Assembly (NCBI GenBank): GCA_033558025.1
Contig: JAUCEF010000016.1
Location: 186,001-250,000, forward strand
Reading direction: 5' to 3'
From: Phytophthora sp. 'mugwort'
Taxonomy: Eukaryota; Oomycota; Peronosporomycetes; Peronosporales; Peronosporaceae
Length of the DNA: 64,000 bases
Shown here: positions 30,476 through 44,668 of the stretch, one piece after another
Layout: the number at the start of each line of letters is the position of its first letter
How positions within the stretch are numbered: the first letter of the stretch is position 1
Made by a program: the position numbers and the translations under genes
The notes under the pieces: model-generated
The model's input: the letters and a program-made list of their open reading frames with translations, nothing else
Databases searched by the model: none
Told to the model about the DNA's origin: nothing

Positions 30476-33400
30476 ATGCAGCCCAACTACCCGCCGCGTG
30501 GCTACGGTGGCCAGGCCCCGCCACAGCAGCAGCAGGCGCCTCGCAGTGGTGGCGGTTACGCGCCGCCCAATGCTGGTGCGTATTCGTCCTCAGATTTTGA
30601 ATTTGTATCTTGCTTAACCTCTAACGCGTGACGCTGCTTCGGCCTGGTAGGATATGGCAACATGCAGTACAATCAGCAGCAGCAGCCCATGTCGCAACCC
30701 ACAGGTATCATACATTAGACTAAGGAGATACACGAGAACGGAGGCTAACTCATTACTGCTGCTATGTTGCGAGCAGGCAGTTTCCCTGGCCGCGGCTTCC
30801 CGGGTGTACAGCAGCCTCAAGCTCCCCACTCCGGTGTCGGTGGCCGAACCGGTTTCCCTGTCCAGGCGCAGCAGATGCAGGCCCCAGGCTCTCAAGGATC
30901 GTTCCGGCCAGGACAGCAGGCTGGTCCACCCGCTCCAGGCTCCCAGGGCTCGTTTCGACCTGGCCAACAGGTTGGCGGATCGCCCGCGCCGGGCTTACAG
31001 GACTCGTTCCGGCCAGGACAGCAGATTGGTGGTCCGCCGTCGAACGGTGGAAGCAGTGGTGCGCCACAGATGAACCGCGGACCGCCCGGCCCGGCACCGG
31101 GACGCACTGGGTACCCCGGCCAGGGCCCGCCGGCGCCCGGATCGTTCCAGAACATGCCGCAGCCTGTTGCGGCTGGCCCGGGATCGTTCCAGTCGGGGCC
31201 TCCTGGCCCGCAGGGGCCGCCGAGGCAACAGTTTCAGCATGGACCTCCCGGCCCGGGACAGCGGTTTGGCAACGCGCCACCGCCCCAGGGCGGCCGTCCA
31301 GGCCTGCCTCCCCCACAGTTTGGCGGTCAACAGCAGGGACCGCCACCACCGCAGTTTAGTGGGCAGCAACAGGGACCGCCGCCTCCACAGGGAGGAGCTG
31401 CGCCATTCCTTCAGCCAAACCGTAACGCAGGGCCGTACCCGGGACCCCCTGCTCCGGGTGCTGCTGCACCGCCGTATGGTGCATCTGGAGCTCCGGGAGC
31501 ATATGGCCAGTCTCAGCAAGGAGGACATCCTCAACAGCCACAAGCTCCTCAGGCCCCGAAGCAACGCATTGATCCGACCCAGATCCCTCGACCTGTAGTC
31601 TCTCCGGAGCGTGTGCAATATGTCGCTCGTGGACACACAGTGACCATGCCGCCACCAGCGTCAAGCGATTATGTGTGCGTGGACGAAGGTTGCTGCAACC
31701 CGCGCTTTATTCGTCCGACGCTGAACCACGTTCCCGTGACGAAGGATTTGTTAAAGCAGTGTGGCTTGCCACTGGCCGCCGTGATCTGCCCGCTGGCCGA
31801 CTTGCAAGAGGACGAGCTGCCGATTCCGCTGGTGGATTTTGGCCCGAATGGCCCCTTGCGATGCACGCGCTGCGCTGCTTACGTGAACTCGTTTACCAAG
31901 TTTATCCAGGGTGGTCGCAAGTTTGTATGCAACATTTGTCAGCTACACAACGAGACTCCACGTGACTATTATTGTAGTGTGGACCAGTACGGCAAGCGTC
32001 GTGATATCCAGGAACGTGCAGAGCTGTCGCGTGGCTCGGTGGAATACGTTGTGCCTGGAGCGTACACAATTCGGCCGCCACAGGAACCGATTCTTGTATT
32101 TGTACTTGACGTGTCGCTCTTTTCATTCCAGACGAGTCTCGCGACGAGTGCCTTGCAGACGATTCAGTATTTGCTCCCGTCGATGGCTCAGAACAAACGC
32201 AAGAAGGTCGGCATTGTGACGTTTGACACTGGCGTGCATTACTACCGTATGAACAGCGGCTCGTCTTCGATCTCGATGAGTATTTGCCCCGATATTGACG
32301 ACCCCGCGGCGCCACTTCCTCCTAGTAGCTGGCTTGTCTCCATGGACGACCCGGCTGCAACTGAGAAGATCACTGAGCTGTGTGAAGTCATCACGCGTAC
32401 GTTTGAGAGCACTACAAAGAATCAGGCCGTCTCGGGTGCCGCGCTCTGGAGTGTAGCCGACGCGTTGTCTGTTTCAGGAGGACGAGTGGTGCTTCTTCAC
32501 GCTGGTGCTCCCCGTGTGGGCGTTGGCAGGGTCAAACGCGAAGAAGTCAGCGGTGCTTACGGCACCACGAAGGAAGTGGATTTGTACACTCCAGAGGACA
32601 ACAACGCGTACGAGAGTCTGGCTCGACAGTGCGCGGAGCACCACATTTCTCTTGATGTGTTCTCTGTTGCCAATACTTTCGCTTCTCTGGCTGATGTGGG
32701 TCGCGTTTGTGAATTGACTGGTGGTCGGGTACAATACATGCCTCAGTTTGAGAAGGAACAGTCAAGTAATCGTCATCATCTTACCAGTATGTTGCAGCGG
32801 CTGGTGGACCGCGACTGTGGCTACGAGGCTGTGCTCAAGGTGCGCTGCAGTGCTGGACTTCGTGTGGAACATTCGTACGGTAATTTTTTCAATGCGCGTG
32901 GTGGCAACGCCCTTACGACAGATGAGATGGAGTTTGCTGTGATCGACCAGGACCGCTCCATGTGCGTAACTTTTGCCTATGACGAGCCTATTGCTGAGGG
33001 TACGGATGCCTACATCCAGGCGGCTCTGCTGTATACGCGCAGTGATGGCTTGCGTTGCGTGCGTGTACACAACTTAGCACTGCAAGTGGAGCCATTACTG
33101 TCGAATGTTTTCCGCTTCGCCGACCTGGACGCAACGTGCTCAGTGTGGCAGCGTTCGGCAGCACGTCAGTTCGTGGACAAGGCGCTCATGCGTGCAACGC
33201 CTTTGGCGGTGAAGGAGTCGCTGGTCGACCAGTGTGTGACCGTCTTGTTCAACTACCGCAAGTTCTGTGCGTCGTCTTCATCCTCGGGACAACTTATCCT
33301 GCCTGAATCTCTCAAGTTGCTGCCTCTATACACGTTGGCAACCCTCAAGAGTCGTGCTTTACGTGGAAACCTTGTGGGCAACCCACCGCGTGGATTTATT

Positions 33401-33973
33401 GATGTGCGTGCGGACGAGCGCGTCATGATGATGGGACTGCTGAACAGTTTGCCGGTCGAATTCTGCGTCTCAGCCGTCTACCCGAAGCTCTACAGCGTGC
33501 ACGACCTGGCAGACGACTGCTGTACATTGGACGAAGATGGCAAGTTTATTCTCCCTCCACAGCTTCCGCCTACTGCTGAAAAACTGGACGAAGAAGGCAT
33601 TTTCCTACTGCATTCGGCCATGTGCTGCTATATCTACATTGGTCCTAAGGCCTCGCCCGAGTTGCTGCTTGAGTTATTCGGTGTGGATCACGCTGACACG
33701 GCCGAGCAGACTCTGAACCTGTTTGAAACGCTCGATAGCGAGCCGCCTGAGGGTGACGGCGATGGTATGAGCGCTCGCGAGCGACTGCGCTCGCTAGTCG
33801 AATACTTGAACTCGACTATCCCAATCTCTCAGCCATTGGAGATCCTGAGCAAGAATGACTGGCGCGCTAATCGCTTCATGAGCGCACTTGTAGAGGACCG
33901 CACACGCAACGATGTATCGTATGTGGAGTTTTTGGTTCAGGTGCACAAGAAGATTCAGTACAAGTTCCACTAG
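30476..33973 (+). CDS. SEC24: SEC24 COPII coat cargo-binding subunit
   Basis: Three exons join in frame: 30476-30575, 30651-30704 and 30777-33973, giving 1116 residues. The first 330 residues are P, G and Q rich with GPPxPxx and SFRPGQQ repeats, as in SEC24 N-termini. Conserved core features follow: DYVCVDEGCCNPRFIRPTLN, the zinc ribbon PLRCTRCAAYVNSF with VCNICQ (about 413-437), the trunk domain starting EPILVFVLDVS, the beta-sandwich and helical parts, and the gelsolin-like end (EGIFLLHSAMCCYIYIGP). SEC24 with SEC23 forms the inner COPII coat at ER exit sites and selects cargo. The two tiny 5' exons encode only low-complexity sequence; their junctions are exact GT-AG. Length fits the family. 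Confidence 0.95.
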
Positions 33974-34168
33974 ACTGAAGAGAAGAAGAGCATGGTGTTG
34001 CGCTGACTGAAAAGATGGGAGGAAAGTGAAGATGGCGATGGTGAGACGATGAAGGCGTGAAGAAGACGATGTGAGTTTCTTCTTCTTGCTCGGTCATCAA
34101 TACAGTGCGTTTTTGTCAGCATTATTATCAAGTCGCTTTGTCCAAGGGTAGGGGAACATGTAAGTATC
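33974..34168. other. gap between convergent SEC24 and SMG1
   Basis: This 195-base interval must hold both 3' untranslated regions. It is GAAGA-rich next to SEC24. No gene is seen. Confidence 0.5.
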
Positions 34169-37100
34169 CTAAATCCACGGTGTCCATCCTTCGTACATGA
34201 CGCACAGGTTGTCAATCTTTGTGGCTTCGTCAATAAGCCACGATGCTTGTTGCTCTACTGTCAGCGAGGGAGCGTCAGTCATTTCCGTCGCTATGCCAGA
34301 CAACTTGTTTTCGATCCGTTTGACAACTTGCAGACCGTATTGACTCTTCTCTTCTACACTTCGAGGCGTACTAACAATCGTGTCATGAGAACTACCACCG
34401 CTGTCACTGCAGCCACCAATTACAGCACTATTCCCCGAGAGAGGGACGTCTTGCTCTTCCTCGTCACCAAATTCCCCATCTGGAAGTGACGTAACTCCAC
34501 GCACTTGGCGGTTCTCGTCTTCTGCACTTGACAGACGATCAGCCATTTCAGTTGCTTCAAAAAAGAGTTTTACACATCCTCGGATAATATCTCGACACAC
34601 CACAAGAAGAGACGTCGACGTGTCTTCAGACGATGAATCGACCACAGACTCCTTCTTGTCTACGCGGAGTGCCTCAATCAGATCGAGCAGTAATTGAAGC
34701 AGTAGAAATGCTCGTGAAGAGTCTTGAGCGGTGTCATTACCGTGGCCATTCCCAGTCAACACTTGATCAGCTTGAACATCAAAGTCTCGCAGCACTTGAT
34801 CAAGTTGGGCGACAGCTTCACGAAGAGAAACGCACACTTCCCCGTGTCTTTCAAGTACTCCTTCTAGTAGCTGTAAGTGATTGACTGACCGAATACTACG
34901 AAGAAGAATGCGTACAAGCCGATCGTTCTCCAGGAAAGAAAACCCTACGACTGCAGGACGGTCTGGAGACTGCAATTCGCGTTGTTCAGGCTGCAATTGC
35001 CGTTGACGACGCACGTTTTCAGCCAACGCTTGGTTTTGGTTCGTTGACGCTTTGAAGTTGTCGAAACCTTGGAGCAAGCAGCGCAGTTCCTTAATATTCT
35101 TACTCAGCACGCGCGTAGTTTCCACCATCGTGCCCTTATTCTCAAGATATTTCGTGTGGAATTCATTCTCAGCCGCTTGTTTCCTCGAAGCGAGGTCGTC
35201 ATTCATATCTCGCTTATGCTTCAGCTCAGCTTGGAGTTCTTGTACACGGATAGCCACCTTGTTAACAGTCTCGCTGGACGACTTCATCTCCAGTTTCGCT
35301 TTCGACATTGACTGAAGAAAGTTTCTGCCGACAGTTTCCACTTCGAGCTCTGTCCTTCCTGTTTCTGGGATTACCTCACCACTTGACGTCTCAATGATAC
35401 TAATACCTTGAACTAGATCCGCTAGCGTCCGTCCATAGTCGAATAGATCCGCCACTTTCCCATAGCAACTGTGGACACACGCATGTAAATTCTCATTATC
35501 TGCGTGTTGATCAGTGTTATTATCGCCCCAGGTTGAAGCAACATAATCCATTTGCTGGGCCAACTCCAACACCTCAGCTTCAACAGCTGCTTGATCTGTA
35601 AGTAGCTCCTTCAAATGAGGTACTTGCAATGACAGGAACGCAAGCAGTTGAACTCGAGAAAGACTGACGACTTCACCACCTTCTGCAGGTTTAGCTGCTA
35701 ACCATGAGGCGTATCGAAGACGTCGCTCGTGTCGAGTTCGAAGGGAAGAAACTCGACGAGTCCAGACGTTCGATTGGGCTGCGCTCCATTGTTGAGCCCG
35801 ATACGACTCGCAAACTCTCATCAAATTCACCACCGATTTACTGACATCCATGGTTTGTGACTCTAAAATCTCATTCGACTGGTTTACCAACGTAGACGGT
35901 AAAATATCTGGAATCTGGGAACTGAAGAAATCGGTCCATCGTGCACTGAGAGATCGTGGTTCATCAGGAGCAAATGCGAAGAAATTAAACTTCCACTCTG
36001 AAGAAATAATACTGGAAAGCTGGTACTGCAAGAGTTTTACCAACGAGTTAGACACGAAATCATCCAGATGAGCAGACCACATTATAGACGCATCTTCCTC
36101 CATCATGTGGCTCATTTGGTCCTCGTCTACCTCAGTAAACAAGGAAATGAAGTTGAGAATGAAGTTAATCCAACTCGTTCTGGATAAACGTTTAATATCT
36201 CCAATTTCTGGCATCACGGAGGTCTCATACAATGTATCAACTAGTGATGAAAACCTCTGTACGACAGCAAAGATAGCTTTAACTGCGTTGCAGACAGCAG
36301 GGTGCTCCCCTAGCACTTTTTGCACTGAAAATTGCACCTCATTTGCTGTGGTAGACGGCGTCATAACGTCCATTAAGTCCTGAGTTCCATCCGATGTGGC
36401 CACAATCTCCTTAATCAGCTCCAGTGCTTCCATACTTTCACCCGCTCGTCCGTGAAGATTCGATATAAATTCTTCCTGCAGCACGACAGCTAACGATCCA
36501 ATTTCTTGCAGAATCTCGTTGAATCCATTCAGACCTTTGACAGCAGCTTCATCTCGGTCACGAACAGGAGTTAAAAAATCACTCGCTCGAAGTCTCTTCA
36601 TTGAGCCTTTAGGTGTAGACACCAAGTCCAACAGTGTCGAACATGACTTCACCACGGCAGCCACGACGCAAAGCTTTGATGGCACTGTCAGCACAGGAGT
36701 AAAGACACCAAGTGTTCCTGGATTAATACTCGAGACGCAATCATCTTCATTGAACTCTTCGATCCTCTCAATAATCCAAGATGCTCCAGCAAGTTTCAAA
36801 AGCCGTTGGCCTTGAGCATTCGACAATTTCATCACAGAAAAAGCGTTCCACACATTTTGTATCAACTTATCAGCTTCCGAATTCTCTTCCAGTTCTTTTG
36901 GAGAAACTTTAGTGTCCAGATACACTTCATTTAGTCGACACAGAATGTTAATTGATTCAGCAATGCTTTCTTCGGTGGGTGCACTGCTCGTCATATTGAC
37001 GTCAGTACTTCGTCCATTGTACTCATCTGCCAGTCCACGCAAACACTGCGAGCAAAGGTTCCACCACTTCAAATACACATCTTTTGCTGCTAGTTTGAGC

Positions 37101-40100
37101 TCTAAATCCAAATATGCGTCCAGCTCTTTGCGTTGGTGACTGTAGGACGAAAGGTATGGTATCAAGCACCTTGCGAGCTTTTCAATCTCAAGACGTAGAC
37201 GTCTCACATCCGTATCAACAGATCGACACTTGGTCTTCAATGCACTTAAGAGCTCTCTCTGCTGACTAGGAAATTGTGTGCATAGTACAGCATGCATCTT
37301 CTCGAACGAAGCAGTTTCAACTGCCTGTATAACAGCAGTCAGATGAGCTTCCGGGTCAGATTCAGCAAAGCTGACACTTTTCAGCCTCCACACTGCGATT
37401 TGTCGGTGTCTTGCTAAACATTCGTCAGCAAAAGTGGCCATTTTCGCAGTAATCTCCTGAACTTGAGTTATAATGGCGTCAAATCTCGCTCGTTTGGACT
37501 GTTCAGCACTCTGCTTTAAACCAATTTCTGCCTCAACACTCGCAATTTCCTTCCCTAGTGCTTCTTCTTCACTCTCAAGTGACAATAACTGTTTCCGCTG
37601 TTCAAGCAAAGCCACAAACGGGACTTCGGCGCTTTTGAGAGCTCTGGAAATCATGTCAGCGTGTTCTTCGTACTGACGACCAAAGGAAATGGTGTCTTGT
37701 CTTCGTTCTTCCGCACGCGACAGGAACAGCGAGAGATTCACATTCACTTCCAGTCGAGCTTTTAGATCTCCTGACCGTCCTTGACGTCGATCTTCAGCAA
37801 TCCAGTCAACCAGTGGACTATACACGAATGCTTCAAACAGCGTCAACAACGCTTCTCGAGCATTGGCAGAGCGCACAACACGTAACGTCGTCTCAAAGGC
37901 TACACGGAACCTCCCTTCCACTCCTGCAATCCCCAGTGCATCTTGCAGCATCGGCGTCAGTCGAAACGGGACAACTTCCGGTACTTTCAGTCTGCGGCCC
38001 TTGTCAAAGCACACATTGTGGTCAATATGGACGATCTCGCCACTATTAACACAGAGCAAAATGTTGTCCAAATGGCGGTCTCCCAGTCCGACAATGTAGC
38101 CTAAGACGGACATGACTGCCAGGGATTTGCTCAAGCGTGCACCTTTTGTCCAACTTTCTCGTAAGTCTTCACTCCGAATAAGGAGCTCCTGTTGTAGTAC
38201 ATTTCGTGGACGTTGGGCAGCCAGCTCCTGATAAACCTGCTTCAGAACAGGAGCTGGCCATTCTGAGCGATGATTTGGTGCCACATTGGCAATCCCGTGC
38301 TGCTTCAACTTGGCGTAGAACTGAGCTGTAGGTGGTGGAGGCTGCTGTTGAGTGGAAGATCCAGCAACGAGTTCCTGTTGTGCTCGTCCCAATGTCTCAT
38401 TTCGAGTCGTATATACTTGGAAAAGAGGGACAACATCTGGAACCATTTGAATTAAGCCAGCGTTTCTAGAGAGCGGAATGACGCTGTAACTTTGAGCTGC
38501 TAAATCTCGAGTAGCTGCAGCGTTATCAGCGCGTAAAAACTCGTTCGTTACTCGTAAGAACTGCATGATGCGCTCATCCAAACGCAAATCTTCACGGGCT
38601 TTAAGCAAATATTTGTACGTTTTCCCATCCGATCCGATCAATTGCAACGACTTTGGCTTCGTTTTGGTTCGTAAGATGGTGACAAACGATTCTAGACGTT
38701 GAATAGTGACGGGCTCCACTTGACTGACAGTCTTCCCAAGAAATGCGCCAGGCATGTTGGTTAATACGAGCTCACGAGAGAAACAAGCCATTGCTGGCGA
38801 GATCTCATGAAGCGGCAGTTGTTCTCGACGACCTGTAGCGGTCATCAATGACTTTAACACCTCTGCAAATGGGAGCCAGAGCTCTTGTGGACTCTTCCTT
38901 TGCAGTGAACTGGCCCGAAACTCCAAGTTACAACACGTACGGAAGTTGTCCATCGCTTTTTCAATTGATTCTCCATATTCTTTCAAAAACTTTCGCTCAT
39001 GAGGTGTCACTGCATGTTGATCACGGATACTACCGCATGTTTCACTCCAGAGCCTCTCGATCGAAACATAGATTGGCTTCATGATTGCCACCAGTTTGCG
39101 TTGTGCTAATTCATTCTTTTCCTTCGAAGATAATGACGCATTCTTTTCCACACGAATAGCTTCCTTTGTCAATGTACTCGTCCGTCGGGAGACATCTGTG
39201 GATAGTTTTACCAACGTACTGATCCAAGCTTCATCCCACAAAATAGCAACTCGACGTAGTTCTGAAACAAGGAGACGCACTCCTTCCACTTGTCCAGACG
39301 ATACATTCTGTAGCTCTTGTAAGACTGTAGCGAACGTGTTGTTGGTAGCCTCCCGCTCCATTGAGTCGACAACTGCCGGATACACAATTGCGTGGGGGGA
39401 ATAATGCGCCAAACGCTTCAGAATCAAGCAAACCAAGGATGAAACTGCAGCAATTGGATGATGTGCTCGAGCAATCAATTGAGGGACAACAGAGGACCAT
39501 GGAGTGACAGGTCCATTGGAGAACACATCTTCAAGTGCTGACACCACATCTCTTTCCGTGCCATAATTCGTCAGAAGGCTGAGCAAACGAAGCGCAATCA
39601 TTGTAATTTCCTGTTTCGGGATACTGGATTCAGAGTCGCTTAGAAGCACTGTCAAGTATTTCCGATAGCCTCGAGCAGAAAGCGTGTGGAATCGGAGGAC
39701 AGACGAGTGACAAGCACGTTGAAACCGAGATAAACGAGCAACTGCATCAATATTATGGTGCAGTGGTGCTCGATCGCTGCACAATTGCTGCAATTTGTCG
39801 AATCGCTGACTGATGACTTCACCATTATCCGAGAAGCGACAGAAGGCTCGAATAGCAGCATCACGGTCCGGTTCAGCTATACCTATTTCATCCAAAAGAA
39901 ACTTTATCTCGGATTCATCCTTGGGGTTTAGAGAGATGCATCCATTCTGTTCTGAAATACGTTCCATCTCACGCATTCCTCGATCGTAACACCAGTGACT
40001 GTAGTGAGCCCATGCCTTCGTAGACGTCGGTGATATCGTAACAGCAGCTTCAAGACATTTATAAGCAGATTCATCTTGCAAATCTAACAAATCAATCACA

Positions 40101-43100
40101 TCCAGGTCGCTCAGTGCTGTATTGTCCGTATTCATACCAATCAGCAGCGGATAATTAAGCAAACGCAACGTCGCTAATGATGATAATTCCGTGTTTTCTG
40201 CTGTTGTAAAGGTTGTCGCAAGGTGCAAAAGTGACCGAATTGTTTCACTTTCCTGTCCAGTAAATGTATGGTTTAATCCGATCAATTCCAGATTTTCTTC
40301 GCACTGTTTCACTAAAAGACAGCGACCTTCCTCTTGCATCCCAATCGTCTCCAGTAATTTTGCCTTCTCGTAAGTCAAGACCATAGATGACAGACGGTTC
40401 GTTCCCTTAATGGCCGCAGCTTCACTCAAAAGACGTCGGGCAAAACCACAATTGTGTTGTTTTCGGGCCAATCTGGCAACACCAGTGAGGTGCACACACT
40501 CTGCGTCAACAAGCCCATTTTGTTCATTCCAGCTTGAGCTTGGAGCACAAAATGGTTGTCCCCAAGTCGCAGAACCATACGCTTCCGGATTCAGTTTCAA
40601 AACATCTCGAAGCGCCTGAAATCCAGCCGGTAGCCGAGACTTCTGTGAGATTTTAACCACTCGAAGGAGAGTCTCCTCTGCTTTTTTGCCAACCTTTTCA
40701 CCTGCATAACCATTCCAAGGAGTTGGCTGTATGGCTAACGGTAGTAAATCATGCTGAAGTTGACCAGCAAGATTACTAAGATATGACGCGCCATTTGCCC
40801 ATTCGGGGTCTTTTTCACTAACAATATTCCATACACGAAGCGCCAGTGCTGCACGTTTCGTGTGCTCTCCAGTCAGTTCATCTCCACTCACAGCAGCTTC
40901 CGTAAGATGCATATTCGTTTGAGTCTCTAGACTGCAGATCGTCCCAATCTCGTTGTTCCACATGTCACTGTAGTCAAAAATCGCTTGAATTCCTTCAATA
41001 GGTTGGTTATGATCCACAAGAGACTTTGTCAAGTCAATAAGCTGCGTCGTAAACTCTCGCAACTTTTTCCATTCACGTAAAGCGACGTAACACTTTGCAC
41101 TTTGCTTGATGCATCCCAGTAATGCTGACGGAGAGATGCCGAGATATGTCATCGGAGATTCAAATATCTTAACAGCACTCAGGTTTTGATAGTGGCTTGG
41201 AATTAGTACTGGTTCAAGCAAAGACTCATACTCTGCAGCTGCATCTTCGTATCGCATTTCAGCCTCGTAATGCACTGCACGTAGCCATCTGAAACGTGGC
41301 ATTTTGCCCTCTTGTTCGTCAAAATCCATATTCCCCTTGTTCAATTGATACCATTTGCTCAATGCAGAAGACACAGATTCACCCCATCTTTGAAACCCAA
41401 GCACGGCATCTGCATCCTTCGCATCACAATGACATCGACACAACGAGAACAACGCCACGTCCAATTCTTTCTCTGTTTGTCGCAACTCAGCGCCTAACTT
41501 TTCTGAAGCTCCACGGGATGCAAATGATGCCATAATTCTGCTAAGTTTACTGTAACAAGCTGTCAGCATGGCATGGCTATGGTACCGGCACAATTCGTAC
41601 GACGATTCATTTCTTGACATCTCCACGAGGAATGGTCGTATCCGGTTAAGCCACTCATTACACACCACTTTATTCGTACGAAAGAAGAGCACAATCTTGT
41701 ACTCTTCACTCTCGAGGTTGCTTGAGTCCACATCCGTTGTGATAATAGCACGGGTCATATGTGCCTCTAACTCGCTCATAAACTCAAGCATTAACCAGTT
41801 CGATAACTCGTGCGTTACTTTGCCAGTTTGAGCAGATGAAATCTCGATTGTATCGTCGTTTTGTGAGGTCCATCCAGTTAGATATCGAGCCTCGTTCGAG
41901 TATTCCTGTAGCAGTTGTTCAATACTCGCGAAGCTTTGAGCTGGTCCTCCAAAATGCGTCCGAAGTCTGTTCTGGATGCACCAAGCTGCAGCTTGACGGA
42001 TTGCAACTAATAAGGTGTTGGAATTATTAAGACCTGTGCTCTGCGTAATACGACTCACAATCCTTCTGCAGACTCGGTTCCATTCGCTTACATCGCATTC
42101 TCGGGACTGGAAAAGGCTCAGAATTGTTTCAAAGTCGGCACCCACGAAAGAAGCGTGCAAAGGCTGCGATATATGGCGAAAAGTAGGCAGCTTTTCGCGG
42201 TCCAAAAGGGCAGAACGAGCCACACTACTCAACGCACCTGACATGACCCTGTCTTGTATCGCACAACTAGGATCTAACAGGAGATCAAGTAACAACTGGA
42301 ATACATCGCCAGCATATGTACGAGCCTCAGATCGAGCAGTAAAAGCTTCCAATACTTGAACGCACGTCTCTCGAACTTTCACACTGGAGCATTGGGCAGC
42401 TTTAGTCACTTGATTTAAAAGGTTTCGGCATATTTCCAGCGGAATATGGGGAACGAGTGTCCTATGAGCTAGTACAGCATCAATCACTTTCAGCACTTCA
42501 GTACCGAGCCGATAATCTCGAATCACCACAGCCTCAGTAGGCAGCATACTAATGGCGCACTCTAATACACGAAGTGACACTCCGTTCACAGTCTGCACAA
42601 CGTCACCTCGATCACCGAACCATTGAGCGACAACGCCAATAAATGCGCACGCCATCTTCAATACCAGACACAACTGTCGAGGAGTCAATTTGTGTTGACG
42701 ATGGCGCCGGCTCTGCTTTTCCAGTTTCGCCGTCACCAATTCAAAAATCGCAAGTGCATGTATCGCGTCATTCTCTTGTGATAACTTCAGGCTTTCGGGA
42801 TTCCTGGATACCAGGATAAAACACGTCGCAGTAAACACAAAAAAACTGTTTCCCTTTTCACCATTTCGTCCACTCAAGCGTTGCAGTGCTCGCATCGCGA
42901 GTATCTGGTTACAAGTGCGCCATAAAGGGTCATCATCAATAAGAGACAAGAGAGGAACACTCTAAAATCAAGTAACGAACCTTCAAAGCGTTAAGTCCTC
43001 CAAGTCGCACTAGCTGCAGGCACAATTGAGTAGTGTATGTAACCGCATTAGCACCTTTCAAGTGGAACAAGCACTCGATAACCTTCACACGCTTCGATTG

Positions 43101-44668
43101 GCTGCCTCTCTTGACAACTCGACAAGGGATATCATCTTCCAATACGCCTATAGTATCACATTGGACAAGTAGCGGCTCATTGATGCACGAGAAGTTGGCA
43201 CTTGCTAGCTTGCATGCATTTTCCAGGACTGTCACGAGTTGGTTAATTGCCCCGTCATGTCTCCGAGACTGTAGAGCACAGTGATAAAGCAAGAACCTCA
43301 CTGCTGCAACAGATAACGGAGCAAAGCTGTCGTGTCTGGAGTTCGATATCGACACCAGCGATTTGGAACAGTTCGCCACGCAGAAAAGGCTACAAAAAAC
43401 AAATCAAGAACATAAAAAAATGATCTTTCATCAAAGTCAAATAAATAACTAACCCACTTACGAGTATTCTGGCTGAGGGCAAGATGCCACGCGATGGAGT
43501 ACTCTCACAAACGGGCTTTCGGTGTATTCATCTTCTGACAAAGCTGCAGAAAAGGTAGAAAACAATACGATTAAAGAAACATGTTAACAATAATATCGAC
43601 AAAGTGAGATCAGCGCTGTTCACCTACCAAGATCCGGCACGCACTGAGCTACCATCATATAGCAGGCCAACAGAGCGCTGAGACGATCGTCGTTGTCCTC
43701 TTGGTGGACCTTCCAAGAATCGCATAAAGTGACAATTTCCTTCATCGCCAATACCCCACCAAAATAAGTTAATAACCTCTTAATTCATAGCCACGACGTA
43801 AAATCCACTTACATCCGCAAATGAATTCAGTAGCTGAAGGCTAAAGACGCTGTTGTCTGTCCATAGTCGCCCAAAATGATGCAACAGCGTCAGGATTTCC
43901 TCCCTTTATCTCGCACAGAGCAGCAAAAACAGCATTGTCAGTTAAAATCCCCAATCTAAAGCGCAAGATCAATCCCTACCGGAGCGGACTGAACGGTCCC
44001 GTGCTCATCATCCATCCAATCAGAACGTCTGCAATATCCACAAAGTGTGTCTGTAGTTTCTTGAGCATTAACGCACGCCATTGGTCCACCGGCTCTGCCT
44101 TCTGCATCAGTAAGGCCTCCAAAATCTTCACCAGTTGGTCTACAAGAGCCACTTCGCCTGTGTGGTCCAGTAAAGTCCTCCACATCTGCAGAACTCTGGC
44201 AAAAACCTTGTCAAACTCTTTAAACTCGACTGAAGTCTCCTCCCACTCGGCGTCCTGGTCGTCCTTCGTCTCCTCTCTAGGCACGTTCTTCTCCGTCTGG
44301 AGCAACAGCGCGTAGCTCCACTGCACCAGCCACGGCTCATTGCCCAGCTGCATGTTCCTAGCAATCCAGTCGCCGAACCCCGTCGGGTTGTGCGTCGACA
44401 GCGTCTGCAGCATCGCCAGCACTGTCGTCTGCAGCTCCTGACCGCCTTTAACGGGCGTGATCATCACCTCCGTTAGCAGGGGCAAGTACGGCTCGTAAGA
44501 CAGCAGCAGGCCTGGTGTATGAGCCAAGAGACGGAAATATTCTTCCAGTTGCTGCGCCGCCTTGACGCGCTGCTTGACGCCCACGACGTCGACTGAGAGC
44601 AGCGACTGCAGCGCTGCCAGTGGGTTGAAGGGCGCGTCGACTTGGACGTCGCTACTGCTGATCCGCAT
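34169..44668 (-). CDS. SMG1: SMG1 PI3K-related kinase of nonsense-mediated decay
   Basis: Six exons in transcript order fit one frame of 3381 residues: 43980-44668, 43813-43903, 43628-43739, 43462-43543, 43011-43389 and 34169-42961. The N-terminal half is helical repeat (HEAT/FAT) sequence. The kinase domain follows at about 1880-2200: GSDGKTYKYLLKAREDLRLD, the catalytic loop GLGDRHLDN (near 2076) and HIDHNVCFDKGRRLKVPEVV, the SMG1 form of the activation segment, with ALGIAGVEGRFR. A long insert of about 1150 residues then precedes a C-terminal FATC motif ending EGWTPWI; that spacing is diagnostic of SMG1 among PIKKs. SMG1 phosphorylates UPF1 to trigger decay of transcripts with premature stops. 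The junction between exons 5 and 6 (intron 42962-43010, 49 bases) is the least certain. Confidence 0.9.

Noticed and set aside
30764..30776. SEC24 starting at the Met within the third exon region
   Set aside because: Those bases are intron 2; two upstream exons splice in frame and supply the usual P/Q-rich N-terminus.
42962..42983. 19-base intron joining SMG1 exons 5 and 6
   Set aside because: Too short for splicing; a 49-base GT-AG intron with an upstream donor gives the same frame.
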